Shown here: positions 1-7,814 of the stretch, piece after piece
Position numbering within the stretch: position 1 is the first letter of the stretch
Layout of the letters: every line of letters starts with the position of its first letter
NCBI GenBank assembly: GCA_004557075.1
Contig: SFEX01000030.1
Coordinates: 1 to 21,859 of the forward strand
Source of the DNA: Clostridiales bacterium
GTDB lineage: Bacteria > Bacillota > Clostridia > Oscillospirales > Oscillospiraceae
DNA length: 21,859 nt
Direction: 5' to 3'
Program-made: the position numbers and the translations under genes
The notes under the pieces: model-generated
What the model saw: the letters and a program-made list of their open reading frames with translations, nothing else
Told to the model about the DNA's origin: nothing
Database searches by the model: none

Positions 1-426
1 CTGATGGTGACGGTTGCGGCTGTTTTTGCGCCGTTTCAACTCCACCTGAACCTGCTCCCATTCCCAGGGTTCGATGATGGCGGGGTGGCTGTCCTCCACA
101 TAGTACTGGGGAACCTCTCCCTCATTGATCTTGGTTTTCTTGGTGAGGAAATCCACCGTGAAGGACTTCTGAAGCAGAGCGGAGCCTTTGTACTTTTCAT
201 TCCGCAGGATACTTTCCACGGTGGCTCGCTGCCAGACGGTCTTTTTGCCGGGGGTAGGGATGCCCTCCTCCGTCAGCATGGTGGCGATGGCGTTGGTGGA
301 TTTCCCTTGGAGGAACGCGCGGTAGATACGTCTGACGGTCTCCGCTTCCTCCGGAACGATCTCCGGCAGTCCGTCGGCACCTTTGCGGTAGCCCAGGAAC
401 TGGCCGTAAGGGATGTGGGGAGATCA
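1..426 (-). pseudogene. Large serine recombinase, C-terminal fragment
   Basis: Reading the minus strand from about 426 down to the window edge gives an open frame with typical features of the Recombinase and zinc-ribbon-linker part of large serine recombinases. It has PYGQFLGYRKGADGLPE, then VPEEAETVRRIYRAFLQGKS, then a TMLTEEGIPTPGKK segment, a W-x5-V-x-SIL-x-NEKYKG block, and HPAIIEPWEWEQVQ. These proteins integrate and excise mobile elements. The N-terminal resolvase domain with the catalytic serine should lie upstream, but that DNA is primase sequence in another frame, so the fragment cannot be catalytic. The frame continues past the window start, so the true 3' end is not visible. The family call is firm; the cause of the truncation (deletion or assembly join) is inferred. 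Confidence 0.85.
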
Positions 427-1239
427 TATTCGTCAAAAGGGATGGGCGTGTCCCAGACTACGGGGCCGGTACTGTTGTAAGCATCCGGTGGAATGTATCC
501 GGGTTGCTTGCAGATTTTGGCATAGAGCCGTTGTTTTCCTGCCCAGATGCTTTCCAACTCCCGATCCTCCAGAGGTGGGGAGCATTGCTGGGCAGCTTGG
601 AAAAACAGATCCTTTGCCTCCGGGGTATCGCCGTATCGTTTGATGATCCTGGCTCCGATTCGGGACATGGTGCTGTTGCGGCTCCCCTCAGGAATGGCGC
701 ACCCTATGTCGGCAAAAGCCTGTTCGTTCTCCAAGTCATCCAGAAAGGCATTCAGGGTAATCGTGCCGGGGTGATAGATGACCTGGGGATCTTCCGTGCC
801 GAACAGGAACCGGGCGGCGTCCATGGCGTTGGCGTTGCTTCAGAGCCGTATAGCGGTCTGCATCCTGCTCCGGGTCAATGAGGAAAACAATGTGAAACCG
901 GGGGCGGGCGCTTTTCTCTCCTTTGGGCTTCATGTGATGGCGACTGTAGTGCAGCACATAGGAAACATCGGCAAAGAGGTCTGCAATGTCCTCCGGGGTG
1001 ACCCAGTCCGCCGGTTCATCGGAGTGGCCATTGTCGCAGTCCCCGGGCAGGGCGTTGGCAACCTCAAAGTTTGCGGTGTTCCGATAGTTGTTTTTGTACC
1101 GGGCGCAGACCATGTCTGTGGCAAAGGCCAGCTTCGCGGAGACCGCATCCGTGATTTTGACTTCGTTGGGGTACAGGCAGTTGGCTGCGTTACCAATGCA
1201 TTCTGCCGTGTATACGATGATTGGTGTATTGTCGGCCAT
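427..1239 (-). pseudogene. Mobile-element replication primase, frameshifted and truncated
   Basis: The start is ATG at 1239, 8 nt after a GGAAGGAG ribosome-binding site; the upstream GTG at 1248 overlaps that site. The first frame runs to about 838 (RNTANFEVANALPGDCDNGH, ARPRFHIVFLIDPEQDADRY) and matches the N-terminal part of primases found in Clostridia mobile elements. Near 838 the sense switches to another frame that resumes with DAARFLFGTEDPQVIYHPG. It continues through a segment resembling a primase C-terminal (PriCT) motif, with AAQQCSPPLEDRELESIW, and stops making sense at about 427, where recombinase sequence begins. The missing residues at the frameshift suggest a small deletion, with CGCCAACGCC at the breakpoint. 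The helicase/VapE-like remainder is absent. The gene follows the HTH gene by 16 nt, as in an element's replication operon. Confidence 0.75.
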
Positions 1240-1255
1240 GGTGATCACTCCTTCC

Positions 1256-1435
1256 TTAGTTTTTCTTGTTCAGCCAATCATCCAGTGCAGAGCGTGCAAT
1301 GAGCCACCGCTGTCCCACACGGCGATAAGGAATAGCTCCGCTCCCCAGCAGCCGCACCAGGGTGGGTACGCTGATTCCCAGGTAAGCGGCCGCTTCCTTG
1401 AGATTGAATACGGACTTGTTAGAACTCGTTTTCAT
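1256..1435 (-). CDS. Excisionase-type HTH DNA-binding protein
   Basis: A 59-residue MerR/excisionase-like helix-turn-helix protein (HTH_17 type). The core is FNLKEAAAYLGISVPTLVRL, followed by an IPYRRVGQRWLI wing and SALDDWLNKK. Such proteins act as recombination directionality factors or small regulators in integrative elements. ATG at 1435 is preferred because GGGAG lies 6 nt upstream; a GTG at 1444 overlaps that site. It is the first gene of a minus-strand unit with the broken primase and recombinase fragments, so it probably belonged to the same element. It appears intact, but its partner recombinase is not, so any remaining role would be in regulation. Family confidence is high; excisionase function is inferred from context. 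Confidence 0.8.
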   Translation of the reverse strand: MKTSSNKSVFNLKEAAAYLGISVPTLVRLLGSGAIPYRRVGQRWLIARSALDDWLNKKN

Positions 1436-1453
1436 ATATTTCACTCCCTTCTC

Positions 1454-1482
1454 TTGTGTTTGGCTGTATTATCGCATATAAT
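1454..1482 (+). promoter_or_regulatory. Sigma-70-type promoter for the zinc-finger gene
   Basis: TTGTGT (1454-1459) and a perfect TATAAT (1477-1482) are separated by 17 bp. They lie about 90 bp upstream of the ATG at 1574, between two divergent genes. Seen by eye only; no transcription data. Confidence 0.5.
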
Positions 1483-1573
1483 AGGGACATAAATCTTCGC
1501 TCTATCGGTAAGAGTAAATATAAAATACATGGTTCTAACGGTAAGATTTTCGGTAATAAAGGAGAGTGACGCT

Positions 1574-2476
1574 ATGGATCTGAAACGAGAACTGACGGAT
1601 TATGAGATCGGCGGCATCGGAGACATAAAAAAACACACCCTCCGGTTCCATTCATACAGAATCGGAACGGAGGATGGTAAGCTAACGATATTTGCGGAAT
1701 ACAACCCCGGGCAATTTCCCAAGGTCTATAAGGGCTACCCTTCCGGGCAGGAGTTGCTGATTGAGCTTTGCAATCTGAATCTGGAACTTCGGAACAAGTC
1801 TCTGGAGGAATGCGCCAGGATACTAATCCGCTGGAGTCTGGAGAATATGCATCCTTACTATTTCTACGGAGATGATGTGGCGCACCTGGAAATGAACAAC
1901 GATGATCCGAATGGCTTTTGGGACTGCATGGTGAATATATTGGAATCCTATCGCGTTTTTGTGGAAGATATGGTGCGGGATTTGGAGCAGCTCTATACCG
2001 ACACCATGACAGCCTTCGCCATCCGCAGTCTGATGGAGGGAAAATTAGCCGATGCTCAGAGAATCTACGATGGCGTCTGTGTACCGGAACAGGAGAATTT
2101 GCTCCGGGAGTGGTATCGAACGGACAGCGCCCACCGTCCCCTGGTGCTGCAGCGGTTTGTCGAGAAAATATCGAAGCTGAATATGGGACTGGAATATGAC
2201 CTCGCCACCGGGCAGATCCAGCTGCAACCCTCCGTCAATTCCGTGGTGGATGCAGCCTATTTCGGCCTTGCCAGATTTATGGCGGTGAATGCCAGCGCTC
2301 TGGATGACTACGGCGGGAAAACCAATATTGCGTTCTGCCAGGCTTGCGGTAAGGCGTTTATCAAGCGGGGTAACCGGCAGAAGTATTGCGGCACTCTGGA
2401 ATGTCAGAGTGTGAGGAATAAACTCAAATCAAAGGAGTATTACTACCGAGAGAAAGCAAAGGGTAAAACGAAATAA
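1574..2476 (+). CDS. Unknown protein with C-terminal CGNR-like zinc finger
   Basis: A 300-residue protein. ATG at 1574 is chosen because AAAGGAG lies a few bases upstream; the upstream in-frame start at 1529 has no ribosome-binding site. The first 250 residues are soluble mixed helix/strand sequence that I cannot assign. The C-terminus has C255-x2-C258-x13-C272-x4-C277 followed by a basic VRNKLKSKEYYYREK tail. This resembles CGNR-type zinc fingers at the end of many clostridial accessory proteins and would be expected to bind nucleic acid. It is divergent from the excisionase gene and has its own promoter. No membrane segment or signal peptide is visible. The specific function is unknown. Confidence 0.7.
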   Translation: MDLKRELTDYEIGGIGDIKKHTLRFHSYRIGTEDGKLTIFAEYNPGQFPKVYKGYPSGQELLIELCNLNLELRNKSLEECARILIRWSLENMHPYYFYGDDVAHLEMNNDDPNGFWDCMVNILESYRVFVEDMVRDLEQLYTDTMTAFAIRSLMEGKLADAQRIYDGVCVPEQENLLREWYRTDSAHRPLVLQRFVEKISKLNMGLEYDLATGQIQLQPSVNSVVDAAYFGLARFMAVNASALDDYGGKTNIAFCQACGKAFIKRGNRQKYCGTLECQSVRNKLKSKEYYYREKAKGKTK

Positions 2477-2842
2477 GTGCTGCGCTCTGACTCCAAGGGG
2501 GATCCGAATCTCTACGCCCTTTCACAGAAAGACCGGCGCAGGGTTTCACGCAAATTTTTGCGGAATTCGCAAGGGGGGATACCCCAAAAACGGGAAACGG
2601 CTGACTGTACAAGCAAATTATCGGAGTGGATATGCCAAAAGGTAGCAAAATCACACTTGGATATGTGCATGATTGGCACAGAGTTGAAAGGCGAAATGCT
2701 GCGATTTCTGTACCTTACCGCAAGCATGAGTTCAACTATTTCGTTATATAATCGCACGATCTTGCGACGGTATCTTGAAAAATCTGACAAAGTGTGATAT
2801 AATTATTTTGTATACTTGTAATGTTGTCAGGAGGTTTCCTAT
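2477..2842. other. Intergenic stretch, no gene recognised
   Basis: This 366-bp gap has no ORF I can support. It contains short palindromic bits (TTGCG-GAATT-CGCAA near 2560-2575, and GGGG...CCCC near 2573-2586). Its last 70 bp carry the promoter and ribosome-binding site of the downstream HTH gene. Nothing else is recognisable. Confidence 0.5.
2775..2803 (+). promoter_or_regulatory. Sigma-70-type promoter for the Cro/CI-like gene
   Basis: TTGAAA (2775-2780), a 17-bp spacer and a perfect TATAAT (2798-2803) lie 40 bp before the ATG at 2843. AGGAGG at 2829-2834 is the ribosome-binding site. This is the best consensus promoter in the window. Confidence 0.7.
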
Positions 2843-3055
2843 ATGGCCGTTTCGTATAACAGACTGTGGAAGTTGTTGATTGACAGAAAGATGAGCAAAG
2901 CCGATTTGCGCAAGGCTGCCGGACTGGCCCCCAATACCATGACAAAACTCCGCAGGGACGAACCCGTGGCCATGGGTGTGCTGGAAAAAATCTGCGGCAC
3001 TCTGGATACGGACTTTGGGGATATTGTGGAGTATATAAAGAATTCGGAAGTCTGA
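2843..3055 (+). CDS. Small Cro/CI-type HTH transcriptional regulator
   Basis: A 70-residue single-domain XRE-family repressor-like protein. Its helix-turn-helix includes SKADLRKAAGLAPNTMTKL, followed by the family's typical VLEKICGTLDTDFGDIVEYI ending. The start is fixed by AGGAGG 8 nt upstream and the well-placed promoter at 2775. Proteins of this size usually regulate their own promoter and neighbouring mobile-element or defence genes by binding as dimers. The next gene begins about 60 nt downstream and may be co-transcribed. The DNA target is unknown. Confidence 0.85.
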   Translation: MAVSYNRLWKLLIDRKMSKADLRKAAGLAPNTMTKLRRDEPVAMGVLEKICGTLDTDFGDIVEYIKNSEV

Positions 3056-3114
3056 AGATAGATGGTTTATTGGACAGAAAATGCAATAAAATGATAATTG
3101 ATGGAGGAATCATC

Positions 3115-4032
3115 ATGGATAAATACGTTGAAACGCTTGATGCGTTGATGAAGGTAAAAAAAGAAAAGAAAAAGAAAGAGCCTACAATTAAGGAAAAAGA
3201 AGCTTTTCGCAGCGCATGGCTTAGCCTTGTGGCGGATACAGGTTTGGTCGGTCGCGCCGAACAGTTTTTGTATGAAGGATTTGCTTTCTGTGGAGCAGAA
3301 CCTTTCTATGCCTATTTGATTCAAACGGAAGATCAAAATGCAACACTGGCAACAATGTTCAGTGGAAAATACTACGGTATTGACAGCAATGTATCTTTCC
3401 GCTTGGTGACACATTTGCTTGCGTTGATGCTTAATAACAATGCTCCCAGGAATATACTGGCGCCCATAATTAAGCGGTTGCCGGGTGCATGTGTTAATAA
3501 AGATAAAAAACGACTCGGCACGGCTGAGAAAACATTGGAGAAGTATTTCCTGGCGGAACTGCGACCGGATGCGGAACTATGTCCTCTTGCAGATATTGGA
3601 ACCAAACCGGTATTCATTAACGAGTTTGTAGCGCTTGTTTCTTCCATAATGGATGGCATTGAAAATGCTGGCTCAGCAAAAGGGGTTGTTGCAAAAAATA
3701 TTGTGAAGATTCGCAAGTGGTTTGCTGATTATGATATTTCCCAAAGTGTCAGTGCAGACACAAAGACTGATCAAGTAATCCCTGAGGCAACAACAATTAC
3801 AGAAGAAAAAGCGAAGACCGTATCTGTTGCAGACAATTCCCAAGAAGAGAAAGTTCAAACACCGAGAGTAGTCGTTGCTCAGCCCGAGGAAAAGGTTCCC
3901 GCAGACATGATAGCATATCTTACTGAGTTGCTTGGGAAAGCTGCTAAAGTTACAACCGTTGTCAAATCTGTTACCGTTGTTGATACAATATCAGCAACGG
4001 TAACTTTTTCTTTATTGCGGCAGTTCCGGTAA
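3115..4032 (+). CDS. Unknown lysine-rich protein, C-terminus altered
   Basis: 305 residues from ATG at 3115, which has a GGAGG ribosome-binding site; the in-frame ATG at 3070 has none. The N-terminus is highly basic (a KVKKEKKKKEP stretch). The middle, about residues 35-200, is predicted helical and soluble, with no family I recognise. Residues about 210-270 are a low-complexity T/E/V/K-rich linker. The last 20 or so codons are encoded by a terminator hairpin and its T-tract (3970-4009), so the natural C-terminus was probably lost or a stop was mutated. Local GC is clearly lower than in the 4338-18546 region. It follows the HTH regulator and may be co-transcribed. No function is assigned. Confidence 0.6.
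   Translation: MDKYVETLDALMKVKKEKKKKEPTIKEKEAFRSAWLSLVADTGLVGRAEQFLYEGFAFCGAEPFYAYLIQTEDQNATLATMFSGKYYGIDSNVSFRLVTHLLALMLNNNAPRNILAPIIKRLPGACVNKDKKRLGTAEKTLEKYFLAELRPDAELCPLADIGTKPVFINEFVALVSSIMDGIENAGSAKGVVAKNIVKIRKWFADYDISQSVSADTKTDQVIPEATTITEEKAKTVSVADNSQEEKVQTPRVVVAQPEEKVPADMIAYLTELLGKAAKVTTVVKSVTVVDTISATVTFSLLRQFR
3961..4030 (+). repeat. Dispersed repeat copy 1 (terminator-bearing)
   Basis: The segment from GTCAAATCTGTTACCGTTG to the CAGTTCCGG end aligns closely with 21724-21788. The two share AAATC-nGTTACCGTTGTTGATACAAT, the second stem arm, the T-tract and a TTnTGG/TTCCGG end. The copies are direct repeats about 17.7 kb apart and bracket the whole sensor/chaperone region. Confidence 0.7.
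3970..4009 (+). terminator. Intrinsic terminator hairpin inside a reading frame
   Basis: A perfect 10-bp stem, GTTACCGTTG (3970-3979) with CAACGGTAAC (3995-4004), has an additional inner GATA/TATC pairing. It is followed directly by TTTTT. It lies within the last codons of the 3115-4032 frame, which is unusual for a gene end. Confidence 0.75.
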
Positions 4033-4071
4033 CTGATCAAGCCTGTTTTAACATATCAGAAGGAACACGAT

Positions 4072-4176
4072 ATGCTCTCCTTTGCTCCCTTATCCTACCC
4101 TTATACGTCCCGGCGCGATCCGGTGTATGCCGCGCGCGGACGGCTGCGTATTGGGTTATTGATGAGCGCTATGTAA
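4072..4176 (+). pseudogene. Remnant of a gamma-glutamyltransferase gene 5' end
   Basis: A 34-codon frame starts at ATG 4072 with AGAAGGA upstream. It reads MLSFAPLSYPYTSRRDPVYA, which resembles the N-terminus of clostridial gamma-glutamyltransferases (a YPY-x-SRR-x-VY motif before the RGMVATSQPLA region). After about residue 23 (ARG, near 4140) the resemblance stops and the frame soon ends. A full enzyme is over 500 residues, so nearly all of the gene is missing. Another frame over 4138-4180 (YWVIDERYVK then stop) may be the retained tail of this or another gene, directly before a terminator. The identification rests on about 20 residues and is tentative. Confidence 0.45.
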
Positions 4177-4184
4177 AATAAATC

Positions 4185-4220
4185 ACCGCTGCTGATATAA
4201 TATCGGCAGCGGTATTTTTT
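4185..4220 (+). terminator. Intrinsic terminator, second copy of the same hairpin type
   Basis: ACCGCTGC (4185-4192) pairs with GCAGCGGT (4206-4213) around an inner TGATATAATATCG, followed by ATTTTTT. The layout, including the GATA/TATC inner stem, matches the hairpin at 3970. It insulates the signalling operon from upstream reading. Confidence 0.8.
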
Positions 4221-4239
4221 GCGAAATCCAGAAAAAAAC

Positions 4240-4268
4240 TATCCTTTTGTGTGGGGCGATTATATAAT
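4240..4268 (+). promoter_or_regulatory. Probable promoter of the two-component operon
   Basis: A TATAAT at 4263-4268 lies about 70 bp before the ATG at 4338. The -35 position (about 4240-4245, TATCCT) is poor. A GTGTGGGGCG block at 4249-4258 resembles GGGTGGGGTG at 8149-8158 upstream of the ATPase operon, at a different spacing. Confidence 0.35.
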
Positions 4269-4337
4269 TATTCCTATATCATAGAATAAATAATTACGCC
4301 TGTTTTTCGCAGGGCGCAAAAAGGAGGGGTACTGAAA

Positions 4338-5999
4338 ATGACGGCTCGGCAAAGGCAACTGCGCCTGAATATTTTAGCGTTCCTTCTGTTATTCTCAGTG
4401 TCTCTTTACCGGCAGCTCAGCCTGAGATACCTGCCGGATGACGTTTTCAGAACGTATATTTTATACGCCTGCTATGTGCTCCTGATCGGGGCGTGGATCG
4501 TGTCCATAAATGCCCGAATCACCCAAAAAAGCATGCGGCTGTTCCTCACGCTGGAGGCCGTTGTCATGCTTATCGGGCTGAGCATCCGCTTTCTTCAGGA
4601 CACCTTCTGGTACGACAACATACCCCTCATGAGGGTGAGCGGGATGTATATAGAGTCCACGCTTTTAGTGGGGCTGACATTTGGTATCTTTGCCTCGCTG
4701 GGCATCGGGCAATGGGATAATTATCGCCCGCCGAGGAAATGGCTGCTTCTGCTTATCCCGGTCATCGCGATGACATTTTTGAGCGTCACGGATGAGAGCC
4801 GCCACTTTATGTTCTACATCATCCCGGACGAGCCTCAGCCCAATTTGAATTTCCATCCCAACGTCGGTCTGTTTTTGATGGTCGGGCTGGCGATCGCTTT
4901 GATGATCGTCCGCATTTTCCTCATATACCGGAGAAACCGCATTATACTGCACAGCCGCTTCCTCAGATGGTTCATCCCGTTTCTCGAACCGTTTCTTATC
5001 GTCGTCTTTTCCTTCACCTTTTTCCTGGTCTCGCTGGGGCTGCTGCCCGAGGAAGCGCAAATCGAAGTCATCGAGCTTTTCGCGAGGATATACTACATTG
5101 AAGTGCTGACATGGGAGATATATATCTACATCGGTCTTGTGCCCATCAGCACCAAATATCCGGAGATATTCAGGCACGCGACGGTCGGGATGCAGATAAT
5201 CGGCAACGACGGCAGCACTCTTTTGTCTGAGGCCGCAACAGAGGTCTCGCCCGAGCAGCTTGATGCCCTGACGCGCCAGGAGCATATTATCGTGCAGCCG
5301 GGAAAGGAGCTGCATATGCACAGCTTCCCCGGCGGGGCGCTGCTCTGGAACAAGGATATATCGCTCCTGCAAAAAACCATTGACGAGCTCAACCAGAGCG
5401 CGGAAACTCTGGCGCAGGAGGGCGCGCTTTTGGACGAGGAGCTGAAAACAAAAAGCGAGGAGGCAAGCCTGCTCGCGAAAAACCAGATCTATGACGAGCT
5501 GACCAAAGATGTAAAGGATCAGCTCTGGCTGATGAAGGAGATCACGAAAAAGCGCGACACAGGAAAGAGCAGCGTGCAGCTCCTCCGCAGCCTTTGCCTG
5601 CTCGGAACTTATATAAAGCGGCGCTGCAACCTGCTGCTTATCCAAAAGGAAACGGGCGCAATTTGCGATGACGATCTGCTGCTGAGCTTTCAAGGCATGG
5701 TGTCGGCAATGAACATGATCGGCATCCGCTCTGAGCTGGATTGGCATTCCGACAAGCGCTTTTCCCCCGGATTTTCCGTCTGTTTTTTCGATGCGCTGGA
5801 GCTTCTGCTGGAGTATGAGCGCTTTTCCGTGGGCGAAATGCTTATCTCCGCCGAGCGTGGGCGGGCGCGCTTTGCCGTCACGGGCTCTACCATGAATTCG
5901 CCGGAGGCGTTTGTGCAGTTGATCTGTGCAAAAGGCTATCCCGCCTCGTGCCGGGACATACCGGGCGGCTATGAGATCATCCTAACGGAGGGGAAGTGA
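4338..5999 (+). CDS. 7-TM membrane sensor with degenerate kinase-like tail
   Basis: A 553-residue protein with GGAGGGG upstream of its ATG. About seven hydrophobic segments are visible, near residues 10-27, 38-57, 67-85, 104-124, 134-150, 176-197 and 211-235. This layout matches the 7-TM N-terminal region of some clostridial histidine kinases. Residues about 275-335 look PAS-like (HATVGMQIIGNDGSTLL). A coiled coil follows at about 342-385, then KNQIYDELTKDVKDQLW. The region at 410-550 is the size of a kinase core, but I see no phospho-acceptor H-D/E box, N-box or G-box. Its stop overlaps the kinase gene's start (GTGA), so the two are translationally coupled. It is probably the ligand-sensing subunit for the soluble kinase encoded next; the ligand is unknown. 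Confidence 0.7.
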   Translation: MTARQRQLRLNILAFLLLFSVSLYRQLSLRYLPDDVFRTYILYACYVLLIGAWIVSINARITQKSMRLFLTLEAVVMLIGLSIRFLQDTFWYDNIPLMRVSGMYIESTLLVGLTFGIFASLGIGQWDNYRPPRKWLLLLIPVIAMTFLSVTDESRHFMFYIIPDEPQPNLNFHPNVGLFLMVGLAIALMIVRIFLIYRRNRIILHSRFLRWFIPFLEPFLIVVFSFTFFLVSLGLLPEEAQIEVIELFARIYYIEVLTWEIYIYIGLVPISTKYPEIFRHATVGMQIIGNDGSTLLSEAATEVSPEQLDALTRQEHIIVQPGKELHMHSFPGGALLWNKDISLLQKTIDELNQSAETLAQEGALLDEELKTKSEEASLLAKNQIYDELTKDVKDQLWLMKEITKKRDTGKSSVQLLRSLCLLGTYIKRRCNLLLIQKETGAICDDDLLLSFQGMVSAMNMIGIRSELDWHSDKRFSPGFSVCFFDALELLLEYERFSVGEMLISAERGRARFAVTGSTMNSPEAFVQLICAKGYPASCRDIPGGYEIILTEGK

Positions 6000-6985
6000 C
6001 TGATATGTTTCGCAGGCTGAGAGAGCGTTATCGCATGTCCCGCGCGATCCGAAGCGCTATCGATTCGTACCCCGACGGGATCTGCTTCGCCGCGGCCGAC
6101 GGACGGCCAATTTTGGCAAACAAGACGATAAACTCCGTTTGCTATGAGCTCACGGGGCACACGGTCACGAACGCCGACTCGATGTGGCAGGATCTTGAGA
6201 GCCGAGCGCTGCCGAGAGAGGCGGAGGAGCCGACGCAGGATATCCTCCTTTGCCGGCTCAGGGACGGGGCAATCTGGCAGTTCCAGCGGAAAAATCTCAT
6301 CATTGACCGGGCGAAGATAACGCAGTTTGAAGCCTCGGACATCACGGAACTCTACCACTACCGCAACCGCCTGCGGGAGAACAACATCTGCGTGTCCGAG
6401 CTGCATGACAGGCAGCGGGAGCTGCTGAAAAACATCGTCCAGAACAACATGGATAAAGAGCTTCTGCGCGCGAAAATGCGCATACACGATAATTTCGGGC
6501 GGCTGCTCATCATGACGGAAAACGCACTCGCGGACAACAGCTCCGAGATGAGCGAGCGAGAGCTGTTCTCGGCCTGGGAGAACGTCATTTCGGACATGGA
6601 AAACGCGGCCATCGTGCCCGAGGCGAGGGACGCGTCGCCGCAAAACGAGCTTGTTCAGGTCGCCGATCTCATCGGCTGCCGGGTGGAGTTTGAGGGCAGG
6701 CAGCCCAGGGAGCGAAAGGCACTGCTGCTTCTGTACGCGGCCATCCGCGAGGCGCTGACAAACGCCGTCAAGCACGCCGGAGCGGACAAGCTCACGATAA
6801 TTATAGATGAGGCGGACAGCAAATACCACGTCCGCATTTTGAGCAACGGCCACCCCGGCAGCCCGCCAATACGCGAGGGCAGCGGGCTCACAAATCTGCG
6901 CAAAAGGCTGGAGCAGGAGGGTGCGACGCTCGATTATCGCTATGAAAACGGCGTCGAGCTCGTGCTGACCATTCCAAAGGAGTGA
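5996..6985 (+). CDS. Cytosolic sensor histidine kinase, NarL/HisKA_3 class
   Basis: A 329-residue kinase without membrane segments. Residues about 22-125 form a PAS-like domain (DSYPDGICFAAADGRPILAN). The dimerisation/phospho-acceptor helix has MRIHDNFGRLL with H164 as the likely phosphorylated histidine. The ATPase domain has an N-box, REALTNAVKHAG (N257), and a G-box, EGSGLTNLRKRL (295-306). It autophosphorylates from ATP and passes phosphate to the response regulator encoded 5 bp downstream. The start could be GTG 5996, overlapping the sensor stop, or ATG 6005; GGAGG at 5987-5991 is 4 and 13 nt away respectively. Being soluble, it must receive its signal through a partner, most simply the preceding 7-TM protein. 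Confidence 0.9.
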   Translation: MTDMFRRLRERYRMSRAIRSAIDSYPDGICFAAADGRPILANKTINSVCYELTGHTVTNADSMWQDLESRALPREAEEPTQDILLCRLRDGAIWQFQRKNLIIDRAKITQFEASDITELYHYRNRLRENNICVSELHDRQRELLKNIVQNNMDKELLRAKMRIHDNFGRLLIMTENALADNSSEMSERELFSAWENVISDMENAAIVPEARDASPQNELVQVADLIGCRVEFEGRQPRERKALLLLYAAIREALTNAVKHAGADKLTIIIDEADSKYHVRILSNGHPGSPPIREGSGLTNLRKRLEQEGATLDYRYENGVELVLTIPKE

Positions 6986-6989
6986 TACC

Positions 6990-7613
6990 ATGGTAAACGT
7001 TTTAATTGTGGAGGATTCCCGGATATCCAGAGAATCGTTTGAGCGGCAGCTTGCCGCTTCCCCGGATTTCATCGTGCTTGCCGCCATAGAGAACGCCGCC
7101 AACGCGGAAATCGCCTGCATGCGCAACAAAATCGACCTCGTTTTAATGGATGTCTGCACCGCCGACGACGAATCCGGGCTTGAGGCGGCGGCAAGGATCA
7201 AGAAAAACTATCCCCGCGTCAAGGTCATAGTCATGACCTCCATGCCAGAGCATTCGTTTTTGCAGAAGGCGCGGCTGAGCGGCTGCGACAGCTTCTGGTA
7301 CAAGGAATACGGCAGCGTAGATCTTATCGACATTTGCAGAAGGACATTGAGCGGCGAGCGGGTATGGCCGGAGGAGACCCCGGTGCTGCGCATCGGCCTT
7401 GCAAGGAGCGACGAGTTTACAGACCGCGAACTGGACGTGATACGCACGATAGCCCAGGGCATGAGATATGAGGAGATATCCGAGGCGCTCTGCATGTCCG
7501 TCAACACCGTGAAATACCATATTCGGAACATACTGCAAAAAACGGGCTTTCACAGCACCGTTCAGCTCATATCCGAGGTCGTTGAAAAAAGACTCGTGCT
7601 GCCTAAGTACTGA
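6990..7613 (+). CDS. LuxR/NarL-type response regulator
   Basis: A 207-residue regulator. The receiver domain (1-125) has the acidic pair E8-D9, phospho-acceptor D54 in LVLMDV, T83 and K105. The C-terminal LuxR HTH (about 142-200) has FTDRELDVIRTIAQGMRYEE and MSVNTVKYHIRNILQKTG. An AGGAG site precedes the ATG. It is the partner of the kinase just upstream and is followed by a terminator at 7666. The only other operon nearby on the same strand is the ATPase/chaperone operon at 8221, whose promoter has a weak -35. I therefore infer, without direct evidence, that this protein activates it. Confidence 0.93.
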   Translation: MVNVLIVEDSRISRESFERQLAASPDFIVLAAIENAANAEIACMRNKIDLVLMDVCTADDESGLEAAARIKKNYPRVKVIVMTSMPEHSFLQKARLSGCDSFWYKEYGSVDLIDICRRTLSGERVWPEETPVLRIGLARSDEFTDRELDVIRTIAQGMRYEEISEALCMSVNTVKYHIRNILQKTGFHSTVQLISEVVEKRLVLPKY

Positions 7614-7665
7614 AAAGCAGAAGAGTTAAAAAACGCCTTGACGATAATCAATGCGCATAAAACAA

Positions 7666-7697
7666 CGGAGGCAGTTCACTCGACTGCCTCCGATTTT
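7666..7697 (+). terminator. Terminator of the two-component operon
   Basis: CGGAGGCAGT (7666-7675) pairs with ACTGCCTCCG (7683-7692) around a 7-nt loop, followed by ATTTTAT. The stem is GC-rich and perfect. Confidence 0.8.
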
Positions 7698-7814
7698 ATA
7701 TACAAGCAATTAAGAGCGCGAGTGCAATAGAGATGATTACCGCTCTCACCGGTCGGGCAGCGGCAAAGACGATATCCGCCGGACTTAACGAGGATTGCTC
7801 TGCGGCAGTAGCCG

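Noticed and set aside
4..480. 158-codon plus-strand frame at the window start
   Set aside because: It is the complement of the serine recombinase fragment and the primase end, which have clear family motifs.
2477..2797. 106-codon plus-strand frame
   Set aside because: No ribosome-binding site or family resemblance, and it overlaps the consensus promoter of the HTH gene.
4665..5747. 360-codon open frame on the minus strand
   Set aside because: It lies wholly antisense to the 7-TM sensor, has no recognisable domain, and the plus-strand protein explains the sequence.
5969..7201. 410-codon open frame on the minus strand
   Set aside because: It is antisense to the histidine kinase and response regulator, both with clear motifs; a codon-bias shadow.
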